Made by a program: the position numbers and the translations under genes. Shown piece by piece: positions 24,515 to 34,113 of a stretch of DNA of 64,000 nt. Within the stretch, counting starts at the first letter, position 1, and every line of letters starts with the position of its first letter. A model generated the notes under the pieces. That model was not told the DNA's origin. It worked only from the letters and a program-made list of their open reading frames with translations, and did not search any database. Source of the DNA: Aquimarina sp. AU58 (GTDB taxonomy: Bacteria > Bacteroidota > Bacteroidia > Flavobacteriales > Flavobacteriaceae); NCBI RefSeq assembly GCF_900312745.1, contig NZ_OMPD01000014.1:2604001-2668000 (forward strand), given 5' to 3'.

Positions 24515-26521
24515 ATGGAGCACATTTCAAAGGAAAAAATAGAACTACATTTTGACCGAAAAGAATACAAAGATGATCAGCTGATCTCATTATACCTCAA
24601 AATGCTTAAACCCAGGCTTATTGAAGAGAAAATGCTTGTGTTATTACGACAAGGAAAAATATCTAAATGGTTTAGTGGTATTGGGCAAGAAGCAATATCT
24701 GTAGGGATAACAGCTGCTTTAGAAAACGAAGAATACATATTGCCAATGCATCGTAATTTGGGAGTATTTACAACAAGAGACATTCCCTTATATCAATTGT
24801 TTAGTCAATGGCAAGGAAAAGCAAATGGGTTTACCAAAGGGCGTGATCGTTCTTTTCATTTCGGAACACAAGATTATAATATTGTAGGTATGATTTCTCA
24901 CCTGGGACCGCAAATGGGTATAGCGTGTGGTATTGCTATGGGGAATCTTTTAAAAAAGAACAACAAAGTTACTGCGGTTTTTACAGGAGAAGGAGGAACC
25001 AGTGAAGGAGATTTTCATGAAGCACTTAATGTCGCTTCGGTATGGAGCTTACCAGTACTATTTTGTATAGAAAATAATGGTTATGGGTTATCTACTCCAG
25101 CCAGCGAACAATACAATTGTAAGCATCTTGCAGATCGAGGCTTAGGATATGGTATGGAATCTCATATTATTGATGGAAATAATATATTAGAAGTATATGA
25201 TAAGGTAAGCAAGTTAGCCAAAAGTATTAGGGTTAATCCACGACCGGTTTTATTAGAATTTAAAACGTTTAGAATGCGAGGGCATGAAGAAGCAAGTGGA
25301 ACCAAATATGTGCCTAAGGAGTTAATGGAGCATTGGAGTGTTAAAGATCCTATTAAAAATTATAAGAACTATCTGATTGATCAGGGAATAATTTCTGATG
25401 AAGATGATCGTGAAAAAAAATCCATTCTAAAAAAGGAAATAGAATCCAATTGGGAACGTGCAAATACTGAAGAAGCTATTGATGTTAATTTAGATAAAGA
25501 GTTAAATGATGTGTATACATCGTTTGATTATAAAGAAATAAAACCCGGTACCGATACAAAAGAACAAAGGTTGATCGATGCTATTTCTGATGGCCTAAAA
25601 GAAAGTATGCATCGGTATGATAAGCTTGTGATTATGGGGCAGGATATCGCAGAATATGGAGGAGTTTTTAAAATTACCGAAGGCTTTTTAGATGCATTCG
25701 GAAAAGAACGAGTACGCAATACTCCAATTTGTGAATCAGGAATTGTTTCTGCAGGGTATGGTCTGTCTATTAATGATTATAAGGCTGTCGTCGAAATGCA
25801 ATTTGCCGATTTTGTGTCTTCGGGATTTAATCCAATTGTTAATCTATTAGCAAAATCAAATTATCGATGGAGTCAATCGGCAGATGTTGTAATTAGAATG
25901 CCTTGTGGTGCAGGTGTTGCGGCAGGGCCATTTCATAGTCAGACTAATGAAGCATGGTTTACCAAAACACCAGGACTTAAAGTTGTCTATCCAGCATTTC
26001 CTTATGATGCAAAAGGTTTGTTGGTTACAGCAATAGAGGACCCTAATCCAGTATTGTTTTTTGAGCATAAAGCACTATATAGAAGTATCCGCCAAGAAGT
26101 TCCCGAAGGATATTATAATTTACCATTAGGTAAAGCTTCTGTATTAAAGGAAGGAAAAGATATTACTGTTATAAGTTATGGAGCAGGCGTGCATTGGGCA
26201 TTAGATGTGTTAGAAAAACATACACAAATCAATGCAGATCTTATCGACCTAAGAACATTACAACCTCTGGATACAGATACTATATACCAATCGGTGAAAA
26301 AAACTGGTAGAGTTATTATTTTGCAAGAAGACTCACTTTTTGGAGGTATAGCTTCTGATATTTCGGCATTAATTATGGAAAATTGCTTCACATTTCTTGA
26401 TGCACCGGTAAAACGAGTAGCAAGTTTACAGACTCCGATTCCATTTGATACGAATCTTGAAGCCCAATATTTAGGTAAAAACAGATTTGAAGAAGAATTG
26501 CTATTGCTATTAGAATTCTAG
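24515..26521 (+). CDS. Fused alpha/beta E1 subunit of a 2-oxoacid dehydrogenase
   Basis: 668 residues combining both E1 chains. The alpha part (about 25-330) binds thiamine diphosphate: GEGGTSEGDFHEALN (158-172) and ENNGYGLS (186-193); the usual GDG is GEG here. The beta part (about 350-668) is transketolase-like: MGQDIAEYGGVFKITEGF, then the C-terminal DLIDLRTLQPLDTDTI. Such fusions are the branched-chain 2-oxoacid dehydrogenase E1 of Bacteroidota, feeding iso-branched acyl-CoA to fatty acid synthesis. The E2 and E3 genes are not adjacent. Monocistronic, followed by a long-stem terminator. Confidence 0.92.
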   Translation: MEHISKEKIELHFDRKEYKDDQLISLYLKMLKPRLIEEKMLVLLRQGKISKWFSGIGQEAISVGITAALENEEYILPMHRNLGVFTTRDIPLYQLFSQWQGKANGFTKGRDRSFHFGTQDYNIVGMISHLGPQMGIACGIAMGNLLKKNNKVTAVFTGEGGTSEGDFHEALNVASVWSLPVLFCIENNGYGLSTPASEQYNCKHLADRGLGYGMESHIIDGNNILEVYDKVSKLAKSIRVNPRPVLLEFKTFRMRGHEEASGTKYVPKELMEHWSVKDPIKNYKNYLIDQGIISDEDDREKKSILKKEIESNWERANTEEAIDVNLDKELNDVYTSFDYKEIKPGTDTKEQRLIDAISDGLKESMHRYDKLVIMGQDIAEYGGVFKITEGFLDAFGKERVRNTPICESGIVSAGYGLSINDYKAVVEMQFADFVSSGFNPIVNLLAKSNYRWSQSADVVIRMPCGAGVAAGPFHSQTNEAWFTKTPGLKVVYPAFPYDAKGLLVTAIEDPNPVLFFEHKALYRSIRQEVPEGYYNLPLGKASVLKEGKDITVISYGAGVHWALDVLEKHTQINADLIDLRTLQPLDTDTIYQSVKKTGRVIILQEDSLFGGIASDISALIMENCFTFLDAPVKRVASLQTPIPFDTNLEAQYLGKNRFEEELLLLLEF

Positions 26522-26593
26522 TTTTGATATAAGCTGTTTTTAGCAATAGACATTAGAAAGATACTGTGTAGAATCTTATATTTTATTTTTTTT

Positions 26594-26638
26594 AACCATT
26601 GTAAAATTTTAGTTACTAAATTTTTATAATGGTTTTTT
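26594..26638 (+). terminator. Terminator of the E1 gene
   Basis: The arm AACCATTGTAAAATTTT (26594-26610) pairs with the arm at 26618-26634, with only two mismatches over 17 positions and a short loop, and runs into TTTT. Confidence 0.75.
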
Positions 26639-26755
26639 GTTTTTAAAATGTTGTTTTTTAGATAGTTGTGTGTGGTTGTTGCATTGGTTAGTGATTTTTA
26701 AGGTTAACAAAATATTATAAATTTTAAATAGGGGCAAAATCCCCTTTAACATATG

Positions 26756-26786
26756 TTGTATGTTCTATAAGTAAATCTTAATTTCG
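26756..26786 (+). promoter_or_regulatory. Promoter of the large polysaccharide operon
   Basis: TTG (26756-26758) and TAATTTCG (26779-26786) are 20 bases apart, close to the Bacteroidota -33 TTG / -7 TAnnTTTG pattern with one mismatch in the -7 box. The start codon is 60 bases downstream. Confidence 0.5.
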
Positions 26787-26805
26787 CGCTGACTAAGCAA
26801 ATGCA

Positions 26806-26820
26806 TAGTCTTTTAGACTA
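26806..26820 (+). promoter_or_regulatory. Leader hairpin before the polysaccharide operon
   Basis: TAGTCT (26806-26811) and AGACTA (26815-26820) form a six-bp stem with a TTT loop, shortly after the predicted transcription start and followed by A-run and G-run. Long capsule operons often need antitermination in the leader; whether this hairpin serves that is unknown, and no UpxY/NusG-like gene is in the window. Confidence 0.35.
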
Positions 26821-26846
26821 AAAAACAGGGGGTTAAAATATAATTC

Positions 26847-27845
26847 ATGAACGCAAAACAACTAGAACATCTTCGTTCTTCAACAATACTAGTGACTGGT
26901 GCAGCAGGATTTATAGGGTCTAATCTTTGCGAAGCACTTTTAGAAATTGGAAGCACAGTAATAGGATTAGACAATTTTGCAACGGGACATCAAAAAAATA
27001 TCGACCCACTTTTAAAGAATTCTAACTTTACTTTTATTGAAGCAGATATTAGAAATCTTGACGATTGCCATAAAGCATGTAATGGGGTTGATTTTGTATT
27101 GCATCAAGCCGCATTAGGTTCTGTGCCACGATCAATCAATGATCCTATTACGACTAACGATGTTAATGTCGGAGGATTTCTTAATATGTTGGTAGCCTCA
27201 AGAGATGCAGGGGTAAAACGTTTTATCTATGCTGCAAGCTCTTCGACATACGGTGATTCTGAAGCTTTACCTAAGGTAGAAGAAAAAATAGGGAAACCAT
27301 TGTCACCCTATGCTATAACTAAATATGTTAATGAGTTGTATGCCGATAATTTTAAAAGAACATATGATTTAGATACAGTAGGGTTACGATACTTTAATGT
27401 ATTTGGTCGTAAACAAGATCCTAATGGGGCATATGCTGCGGTTATTCCAAAATTTGTAATGCAGTTTATGAAATATGAATCCCCGGTAATTAATGGAGAT
27501 GGCTTATTCTCAAGAGACTTTACCTATATAGATAATGTAATCCAAATGAACTTACTGGCGATAGTTTCTGATAATAAAGAAGCTATAAATAATGTTTATA
27601 ATACAGCTTACGGAGAAAGAACAACGTTAAATGAATTAACGATTTTATTAAAAGAATACTTGTCTACATATGATGCTGCTATTGCAGATGTAGAGATTGA
27701 GTATGGGCCAGAACGTAAGGGTGATATACCACATTCTTTAGCATCTGTAGATAAAGCAAAAACACTTTTGGGGTATGCTCCAAAATTTGATATTAAATCA
27801 GGATTAAAAGAAGCCGTAAAATGGTATTGGAAGCATTTAAAATAG
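26847..27845 (+). CDS. UDP-N-acetylhexosamine 4-epimerase (WbpP/TviC-like SDR)
   Basis: 332-residue extended SDR. Seen: VTGAAGFIGSN (16-26) for NAD binding, the Ser/Thr-rich AASSSTYGDS (129-138), and the catalytic Y155-x-x-x-K159 (PYAITKYVNEL). Length and the N-terminal helix before the Rossmann fold fit the WbpP/TviC group, which interconverts UDP-GlcNAc and UDP-GalNAc or their uronic acids. The next gene is a UDP-sugar 6-dehydrogenase, the same pairing as in Vi antigen and Pseudomonas O6 precursor synthesis, so the likely product is a HexNAc uronic acid nucleotide (inference). First gene of the operon. Confidence 0.9.
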   Translation: MNAKQLEHLRSSTILVTGAAGFIGSNLCEALLEIGSTVIGLDNFATGHQKNIDPLLKNSNFTFIEADIRNLDDCHKACNGVDFVLHQAALGSVPRSINDPITTNDVNVGGFLNMLVASRDAGVKRFIYAASSSTYGDSEALPKVEEKIGKPLSPYAITKYVNELYADNFKRTYDLDTVGLRYFNVFGRKQDPNGAYAAVIPKFVMQFMKYESPVINGDGLFSRDFTYIDNVIQMNLLAIVSDNKEAINNVYNTAYGERTTLNELTILLKEYLSTYDAAIADVEIEYGPERKGDIPHSLASVDKAKTLLGYAPKFDIKSGLKEAVKWYWKHLK

Positions 27846-27876
27846 ACTCCAAATTTCTAGTAAATAAAGAATAACT

Positions 27877-29160
27877 ATGCAAAATATTAAGATTGCCATC
27901 ATTGGATTAGGATATGTAGGGTTACCTTTAGCCAGATTATTTGCAACCAAATATCCGGTAATAGGTTTTGATATCAATGAAAAAAGAATCAAAGAATTAC
28001 GTTCAGGAACCGATTCTACCTTAGAAGTAGAAGATGAGTTATTAAAATCAGTATTAAAGGATAATAATAATTTGGATAAAAACGGACTCTATTGTTCTTT
28101 TGATATAGAAGATATAAAAGGTTGTAATTATTATGTGATTACAGTACCTACTCCGGTAGATAAAAATAATAGGCCAGATCTTACACCTTTGTATAAGTCT
28201 AGTGAAGCTGTTGGTAAGGTATTAAAAAAAGGAGATATTGTTATTTATGAATCTACCGTTTATCCAGGAGTTACCGAAGAAGAATGTGTTCCTGTACTGG
28301 AGCAAATAAGTGGACTGAAATTTAATGAAGACTTTTATGCAGGATACTCACCAGAACGAATCAATCCAGGAGATAAAAAACATACAGTAGAGAAAATCCT
28401 GAAAGTTACAGCGGGATCTACTCCAGAGATTGGAAAAAAAGTAGATGATTTATACGCCTCTATTATTACTGCAGGGACTCACCTTGCACCAACCATAAAA
28501 GTGGCAGAAGCAGCAAAAGTTATCGAAAACTCACAAAGGGATATTAATATCGCTTTTGTTAATGAGTTAGCTAAAATCTTTAACCTAATGGATATAGATA
28601 CTAATGATGTGCTAGAAGCAGCTGGAACCAAATGGAATTTCCTTCCTTTTAAACCAGGACTTGTAGGTGGTCATTGTATTGGTGTCGATCCATATTATTT
28701 GGCTCAACGTGCACAAGAATTTGGATATCATCCAGAAATAATCTTAGCAGGACGTAGATTAAATGACAGTATGGGACAGTATGTATCATCAGAAGTGATT
28801 AAGCTTATGGTGAAACACGATATTCATATAAAAGGCGCTAAAGTATTGGTGCTTGGTGTGACGTTTAAAGAAAATTGCCCCGATGTGCGTAATACAAGAG
28901 CAGTTGATGTTATTAGACAATTAGGCGATTTTGGAACCGATGTTACTGTATATGACCCATGGGCAAATCCTGCAGAAGTAATGCATGAATACAATCTGGA
29001 AACAACAATTGATTTACCAAAAGAAAAATATGACGCAGTAGTATTAACAGTTGCGCATAAAGAATTTTTAGATATAAATTTAAAATCTATGCTTTCACCA
29101 AACGGTATTCTATATGATGTTAAAGGGATACTGAAAGAAAAGGTACACGGAAGATTATAA
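27877..29160 (+). CDS. UDP-N-acetylhexosamine 6-dehydrogenase (WbpO/TviB-like)
   Basis: 427-residue nucleotide-sugar dehydrogenase, which oxidises C6 of a UDP-sugar to the carboxylate in two NAD-dependent steps. Seen: the N-terminal GLGYVG (10-15), the central PGTV-like VIYESTVYPGVTEEE, and the catalytic Cys267 in GGHCIGVDPYYLA; the 'HCIGVDPYYL' form is typical of enzymes acting on UDP-HexNAc rather than UDP-glucose. The C-terminal UDP-binding domain (KVLVLGVTFKENCPDVRNTR) is complete. Works with the preceding epimerase to supply a uronic acid building block. Confidence 0.93.
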   Translation: MQNIKIAIIGLGYVGLPLARLFATKYPVIGFDINEKRIKELRSGTDSTLEVEDELLKSVLKDNNNLDKNGLYCSFDIEDIKGCNYYVITVPTPVDKNNRPDLTPLYKSSEAVGKVLKKGDIVIYESTVYPGVTEEECVPVLEQISGLKFNEDFYAGYSPERINPGDKKHTVEKILKVTAGSTPEIGKKVDDLYASIITAGTHLAPTIKVAEAAKVIENSQRDINIAFVNELAKIFNLMDIDTNDVLEAAGTKWNFLPFKPGLVGGHCIGVDPYYLAQRAQEFGYHPEIILAGRRLNDSMGQYVSSEVIKLMVKHDIHIKGAKVLVLGVTFKENCPDVRNTRAVDVIRQLGDFGTDVTVYDPWANPAEVMHEYNLETTIDLPKEKYDAVVLTVAHKEFLDINLKSMLSPNGILYDVKGILKEKVHGRL

Positions 29161-29211
29161 TAGAATAATCAACTGGTAGCATAACAAAATAACAATTTAA
29201 GACCAATTATT

Positions 29212-30750
29212 TTGAGCCAATTAAAAAAAGGGGCATTACTAACGTATCTAAAGATTTTCCTTACTAATGTTATAGGTATTGTGATTACACCTTTGATCGT
29301 TAGTTATTTGGGAAAAGATGAATATGGTATATTTAATGCAATTGGAGCATTAATAGGTACCATTGCTCTTTTGGATTTTGGTCTTACCAATACAGTTGTT
29401 CGGTTTATAGCTAAATATAGAGCAGAGAAAGATAGAAAAGGAGAAGAAAACTTTTTAGCTACAATAGGAATATTATACTTTGTTATTTCTTTACTCGTTA
29501 TTATTCTCGGAATTATTTTCTATTTCTTTATAGACTCATACTTTACCAAGTTTAGTGCCGAAGAACTCAGAATAGCCAAAGTAATGTTTGTTATTTTGAT
29601 TTTTAATCTGGCAATTCAACTTCCCGGAATGATCTTTACAGGAATCTGTAAAGGATATGAAGCATTTGTATTTCCAGAATCGGTTAGTGTTATCAGGTAT
29701 CTTCTAAGGTCGGTGACAGTAGTAGCTGTGCTTTTTTTAGGAGGTCGTGCCATATCGTTGGTAATAGTCGATTCGGTATTTAATATTCTTACCATTTCGG
29801 TATCTGCTTATTACGTGATTAAAAAACTTAATGTACGATTTAAATTGCATAAGCTCTCTAAAGCATTTATCAAACAAATATTAAAATATTCTAGTTGGAT
29901 TTTTGTGTTTTCTATTGTAGGAATGCTACAGTGGAAATCTGGTAGTTGGGTGTTGGGGGCTATGAGTGTACCAAAAGTTTTAGGTATTTATGGTATTGGA
30001 ATCGCCCTTGGAACGTATTACGGAGCTTTTTCTACTGCAATATCCAGTGTTTTTTTACCTAGAGCAACACAAATGACAGTAAGAAATGCAACAGGAGAAG
30101 AGTTAACCGATATGATGATCAAGTTAGGTAGGTTATCTTTTATTGTACTAATGTATGTGCTTAGTGCCTTTATATTGTATGGAGAACAATTTATTAATTT
30201 ATGGGTAGGAGGAGAGTTAGAAACCGATGGTAAATATAATACACAAGAATGTCGAGAGATATATAGTATTGCATTGATCATCATGATAGGATATACTTTG
30301 CCATTACTGCAGGCATTTGGGAATTCTATTCTCGAAGCAAAAAACAAATTGTCTTTTAAAGCAATTCTATATCTTGTGTTTATGATTTTAGGTGCTGTGC
30401 TGGGGGGATTTCTGGCAATAAAATATAGTGCATTAGGAATGATCTCTGGGTTGGTCGCAGGATGGTTAGTCGTACAAAATGTGATGAATTTTTATTATCA
30501 TAGAAAAATAGGCTTAAATATCTTTCGGTTTTTTAAAGAGCTATTTCATAAAACATTATTGGTCGTATTTGTTGTAATTTTTATCGGTTATTTTATTAAT
30601 TATATTCCTGGAGATGGCTGGTTGAATTTTGTGATAAAAGGAAGTATATATACTGTGATTTTTGGGATACTTATGTATTTTGTAGGAATGCTTAACTATG
30701 AGAGAGAATTATTTTCAAAACCAATAGCCGCAGTACTAAAACGAAAATAA
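29212..30750 (+). CDS. Wzx-type polysaccharide flippase
   Basis: 512-residue integral membrane protein with about 14 helices, family MOP/polysaccharide exporter, moving undecaprenyl-PP-linked repeat units across the inner membrane. The opening KKGALLTYLKIFLTNVIGI and the following PLIVSYLGKDEYGIFNAIGA match the N-terminal signature of the group. It starts with TTG at 29212: starting at a later ATG would delete the first helix. With the EpsG-type polymerase gene downstream it indicates Wzx/Wzy-dependent assembly. Confidence 0.9.
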   Translation: MSQLKKGALLTYLKIFLTNVIGIVITPLIVSYLGKDEYGIFNAIGALIGTIALLDFGLTNTVVRFIAKYRAEKDRKGEENFLATIGILYFVISLLVIILGIIFYFFIDSYFTKFSAEELRIAKVMFVILIFNLAIQLPGMIFTGICKGYEAFVFPESVSVIRYLLRSVTVVAVLFLGGRAISLVIVDSVFNILTISVSAYYVIKKLNVRFKLHKLSKAFIKQILKYSSWIFVFSIVGMLQWKSGSWVLGAMSVPKVLGIYGIGIALGTYYGAFSTAISSVFLPRATQMTVRNATGEELTDMMIKLGRLSFIVLMYVLSAFILYGEQFINLWVGGELETDGKYNTQECREIYSIALIIMIGYTLPLLQAFGNSILEAKNKLSFKAILYLVFMILGAVLGGFLAIKYSALGMISGLVAGWLVVQNVMNFYYHRKIGLNIFRFFKELFHKTLLVVFVVIFIGYFINYIPGDGWLNFVIKGSIYTVIFGILMYFVGMLNYERELFSKPIAAVLKRK

Positions 30751-30756
30751 ATTGTA

Positions 30757-32040
30757 ATGGGAAAACTAACACTTCATACAATATCATATGCTGACGAAGG
30801 TAAAAAAATTGTTTATGATTATTCTGCCGAGGTTAATGTCCAGAAATATTTGGTGCAAGATAAACCGCTTTACTCTACATATGGTATTGATGTAAGTAGT
30901 GTGCCAGATAGTATAGCAGTAATCCCGTTTTTGTCTAATATCATGCCTATTGCATGGTATGCAGGATTTACAGTTGAGGTAGAAGAAGTTGATGAAGATT
31001 TTTATAAAGCCTTAGAATTAGTACACAAAGAGTTTCTAAAGAGAGATTCGTTAGATACAGTAAAAGGTAAACTAGAAGCTAAAAAACTGGTTAAAAACAA
31101 AATCATAGGAGATAAATCATCTATGTTGTTTAGTGGCGGAGTAGATGCTTATGCTACGTACATAAGGATTTTTGAAAAGAAACCTGATTTGATAACAATT
31201 CATGGGGCCGATATTGAGATAGATGACCATTCTCAATGGGAAGATTTTACCAATTTTATTGAAACAGAGAAGCTATTAGAAAAAAATAATCAAGAATATA
31301 TAGAAACAAATCTTAGAGAATTTTATACCTATCAGGTAGAACTCCTACTTAAAGATATAGGGTGGTGGGGCAAAGTGCAACACGGTCTTGCTCTAATTGG
31401 TTCATTGGCACCATTGTCTTTTATCTACAAATATTCTTCTATCTACATTGCATCATCATATACAGATCATATTGATATTGATTGGGGGTCTACTCCAGAA
31501 ATAGATGAAAAAATTACATGGGCAGGAGGAGTAAAAGTATTTCATGACGGATATGAACTAAAAAGGCAAGATAAAGTAGATTTGATAGCACAGTTTGCTT
31601 CGAATACTGATAATAAGTTTAAACTTAGAGTATGCTATTCTGAACTAAGAACAGAGTTTAATTGTAGCAATTGCGAAAAATGTTTTAGAACAATCTTAGG
31701 ACTTATTTTAAATGGAAAAAATCCTAACGATTATGGTTTTAATGTCGATGAGACTGTATATGACAAATTTTATCAAGTATTAGAAATCGGTTCAGGAAGC
31801 AAAGGAGTAAAATACTTTTGGTGGGAACTCATGGAGAAAGCAAAAAATACAGATCAGTTTTATGTCTTTAAGGATAAAGAAGCAGAAACTTCTCAAATCA
31901 ATAAAATTAGAGATGGTAAGATTGATCAACTTTTAGAGCAAAAAATAAATACCTCTAACAAAGGAAAACAAAGGATTAGGTTTATTATAAGAAATAAATT
32001 TCCCTGGTTACAAAAGTTATATAGAAAAATAAGATACTAA
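30757..32040 (+). CDS. PP-loop ATPase-like protein with CxxCxxC motif, unknown function
   Basis: 427-residue soluble protein. Residues 122-135 (SMLFSGGVDAYATY) contain an SGGVDA motif like the PP-loop of ATP-pyrophosphatases (QueC/ExsB, asparagine synthetase class). C303, C306 and C309 in FNCSNCEKCFRT form a CxxCxxC cluster that may bind zinc or iron-sulfur, also reminiscent of QueC. The N-terminal 110 residues are not recognised. It lies six bases after the flippase and 20 before a pyruvyltransferase-like gene, so it probably modifies a glycan or makes a precursor by ATP-dependent activation to an adenylate (inference). Confidence 0.65.
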   Translation: MGKLTLHTISYADEGKKIVYDYSAEVNVQKYLVQDKPLYSTYGIDVSSVPDSIAVIPFLSNIMPIAWYAGFTVEVEEVDEDFYKALELVHKEFLKRDSLDTVKGKLEAKKLVKNKIIGDKSSMLFSGGVDAYATYIRIFEKKPDLITIHGADIEIDDHSQWEDFTNFIETEKLLEKNNQEYIETNLREFYTYQVELLLKDIGWWGKVQHGLALIGSLAPLSFIYKYSSIYIASSYTDHIDIDWGSTPEIDEKITWAGGVKVFHDGYELKRQDKVDLIAQFASNTDNKFKLRVCYSELRTEFNCSNCEKCFRTILGLILNGKNPNDYGFNVDETVYDKFYQVLEIGSGSKGVKYFWWELMEKAKNTDQFYVFKDKEAETSQINKIRDGKIDQLLEQKINTSNKGKQRIRFIIRNKFPWLQKLYRKIRY

Positions 32041-32060
32041 ACAAAACAAAATTTAAACGT

Positions 32061-33032
32061 ATGAAATACGGACTACTGACATATGTTGAGAATAAGCGGT
32101 TTTTTAATGTTGGAGACAATATTCAAAGTTTGGCCGCAAAACAATTTTTACCAAACATCGATATTTTTCTAAATAGAGAGAAATTAGGTGATTATAAAGG
32201 AGAGCCGGTAAAACTTATCATGAATGGTTGGTTTACTCATAATACTCATAATTGGGTCCCTTCAGAAGATATTGATCCAGTATTTGTTTCTTTTCATATG
32301 AACAATACAGCTGCACCTGCAATGCTTAGCGAAAAAGGAATTGCTTACCTAAAAAAACACGAACCCATTGGATGTAGAGATCAGTTTACTGCCGATACAT
32401 TAAAAGCTAAAGGAATTGATGCCTATTTTACAGGTTGCTTAACCTTAACCTTAGATTCTTATAAGGTCGATGATAGTGAGCGCGGAGAGGATATCTATAT
32501 TGTAGATCCTTTATATAGCTACCCCAGGCCTGAAAAAGTTTTTTATAGTGCTAAGCATACTATAAAAAATATCCTTAATGGTACTGCTTTTCAGTTAAAT
32601 AAAAAGAATAAACATCTTAAGAATTTTATCAGTAAGGATGTTTTAGACAAAGCAGAATTCATTAATCAGGAACCACCTTCTAATCAATATTCTGATGAAG
32701 AAAAGTTCGAAATGGCAGAAGCACTTTTACGTAAATATGCAAAAGCTAAATTGGTTATTACTTCTAGAATTCACTGTGCATTACCATGCTTAGCCTTAGG
32801 TACTCCTGTGATTTTTGTAAATGGTTTTGATAGTTTTGTAGATTCTTGCCGATTTGATGGGATTTTAGAACTCTTTAATAGAATTGATATCAATAGTAAA
32901 ACAGGAGAGTTTACAACCAATTTTAATTTAGAAGGAAAAATAGATAAAAATACTTCAGTGCAGAACCTTGAAAAACATCATGAGTTAGCTAATGCATTAA
33001 AAGAAAAGGTAAGAAACCAATTAAATAAATAA
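32061..33032 (+). CDS. Polysaccharide pyruvyltransferase family protein
   Basis: 323 residues of the PS_pyruv_trans fold, a GT-B-like architecture that usually transfers pyruvate from phosphoenolpyruvate to form a ketal on a sugar. Seen: the N-terminal NVGDNIQSLAAKQFLP (15-30), EPIGCRDQFTADTL with the family's CRD segment, and the C-terminal ITSRIHCALPCLALGTPVIF, the hallmark of the domain. The substrate sugar cannot be inferred. Its close spacing to the PP-loop gene suggests that they cooperate. Confidence 0.85.
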   Translation: MKYGLLTYVENKRFFNVGDNIQSLAAKQFLPNIDIFLNREKLGDYKGEPVKLIMNGWFTHNTHNWVPSEDIDPVFVSFHMNNTAAPAMLSEKGIAYLKKHEPIGCRDQFTADTLKAKGIDAYFTGCLTLTLDSYKVDDSERGEDIYIVDPLYSYPRPEKVFYSAKHTIKNILNGTAFQLNKKNKHLKNFISKDVLDKAEFINQEPPSNQYSDEEKFEMAEALLRKYAKAKLVITSRIHCALPCLALGTPVIFVNGFDSFVDSCRFDGILELFNRIDINSKTGEFTTNFNLEGKIDKNTSVQNLEKHHELANALKEKVRNQLNK

Positions 33033-33048
33033 ATTTTCCAAAGGGGCT

Positions 33049-34113
33049 ATGGACAAAAGTGTTAGTAATAAGATACGTATTCTTTCTTTCTATTCTATTT
33101 TTATGGTAGTGGTTTGCCATGCTTATAATTTAACGAATTTGAGCATCGAAACCAATAGAGAGGTAGTTTATTATATTGAGTACTTATTTGCTTTAGAGTT
33201 ATCGAACATCTTTATACCGATGTTCTTTTTTATCTCGGGTTTTCTTTTTTTTAGAAATCATGACCTATCGGTATTTACATTTAAAAGAAAGATTAAAAAT
33301 AGATTTAAAACACTGGTGATTCCTTATTTTTTGTGGTGTGGATTGTGGTTTTTAATTGTATATGCTATCCAATTTATCCCCATGCTGTCTCATTTTTTTG
33401 AAGAACCATTGCATCAAATGCCTTTATGGAGACAAGCGTGGCTGGCATTTGTTGATCCTATAAATTATACGTTTTGGTTTATTAGAGAACTCATATTTTA
33501 TATTTGGGTAACTCCACTTATTTATCTGGGAATAAAATATTTAAAGTTTTATTTTTTAATTTTTTTATGTGCCTTACTCTTTTTAGAACAACCTAGCTTA
33601 TTTTATGCTAATAATGTTTATTTATTTCAATACCTGGGATTATTTTCATTTACCTGCGGTGCATATACTTCTATTACAAAACTTAACATAATATCAAATT
33701 TTAAGACATCAACACATATACTGTCGGTAGTCATCTGGGGTATATGTATTTTCCTTAATTTTTATGTTCGTGATGCTTATGAAGAAACAGATATGATTGC
33801 TATACTCTGTAAACGAATAACCATGTTTGTTGGGTTTTTTACAGTTTGGACAATGTATGATTTTATTAATAAAAGGTATGAACTTACAAATAAGCCACTT
33901 TATGGATATCGTTTTTTTATATATGCAGCCCATGGTGTAGCATTAACCTATTTTACTAAGATATATGTAAAATACATTGGAGAGAATGATATTATTTTAT
34001 TGGGATTATTTTTTATAAGTTCTGTATTAGCAACCTTGGCTTGCGTATGGTGTGCAAAGTTGCTTCAAAAAACAACACCAAAAGTATATGCCCTTTTAAC
34101 AGGAAGTAGATAA
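33049..34113 (+). CDS. Acyltransferase family 3 membrane protein
   Basis: 354 residues with about 10 membrane helices. The first segment RILSFYSIFMVVVCHAYNL contains the His at the catalytic position of the acyltransferase-3 family (R..D..R.. H pattern is relaxed here: 'VVCHAYN'), and FIPMFFFISGFLFF is the typical second helix. These enzymes O-acetylate surface polysaccharides using cytoplasmic acetyl-CoA. The stop codon directly abuts the ATG of the next glycosyltransferase, so it belongs to the operon. Confidence 0.85.
   Translation: MDKSVSNKIRILSFYSIFMVVVCHAYNLTNLSIETNREVVYYIEYLFALELSNIFIPMFFFISGFLFFRNHDLSVFTFKRKIKNRFKTLVIPYFLWCGLWFLIVYAIQFIPMLSHFFEEPLHQMPLWRQAWLAFVDPINYTFWFIRELIFYIWVTPLIYLGIKYLKFYFLIFLCALLFLEQPSLFYANNVYLFQYLGLFSFTCGAYTSITKLNIISNFKTSTHILSVVIWGICIFLNFYVRDAYEETDMIAILCKRITMFVGFFTVWTMYDFINKRYELTNKPLYGYRFFIYAAHGVALTYFTKIYVKYIGENDIILLGLFFISSVLATLACVWCAKLLQKTTPKVYALLTGSR

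Larger units (their letters stand above)
26522..26846. other. Intergenic region: terminator, promoter and leader of the polysaccharide operon
   Basis: No gene. It holds the E1 terminator (26594-26638), a short hairpin AGGGG-CAAAAT-CCCCT at about 26730-26745, a -33/-7 promoter (26756-26786) and a leader hairpin (26806-26820) before the first gene of the 20-gene run. Confidence 0.6.

Noticed and set aside
30757..32040. Considered as part of a deazaguanine DNA-modification or defence system because of its QueC-like motifs
   Set aside because: No QueD/E/F, TGT-like (DpdA) or nuclease genes are near, and it is embedded between glycan genes in one operon.
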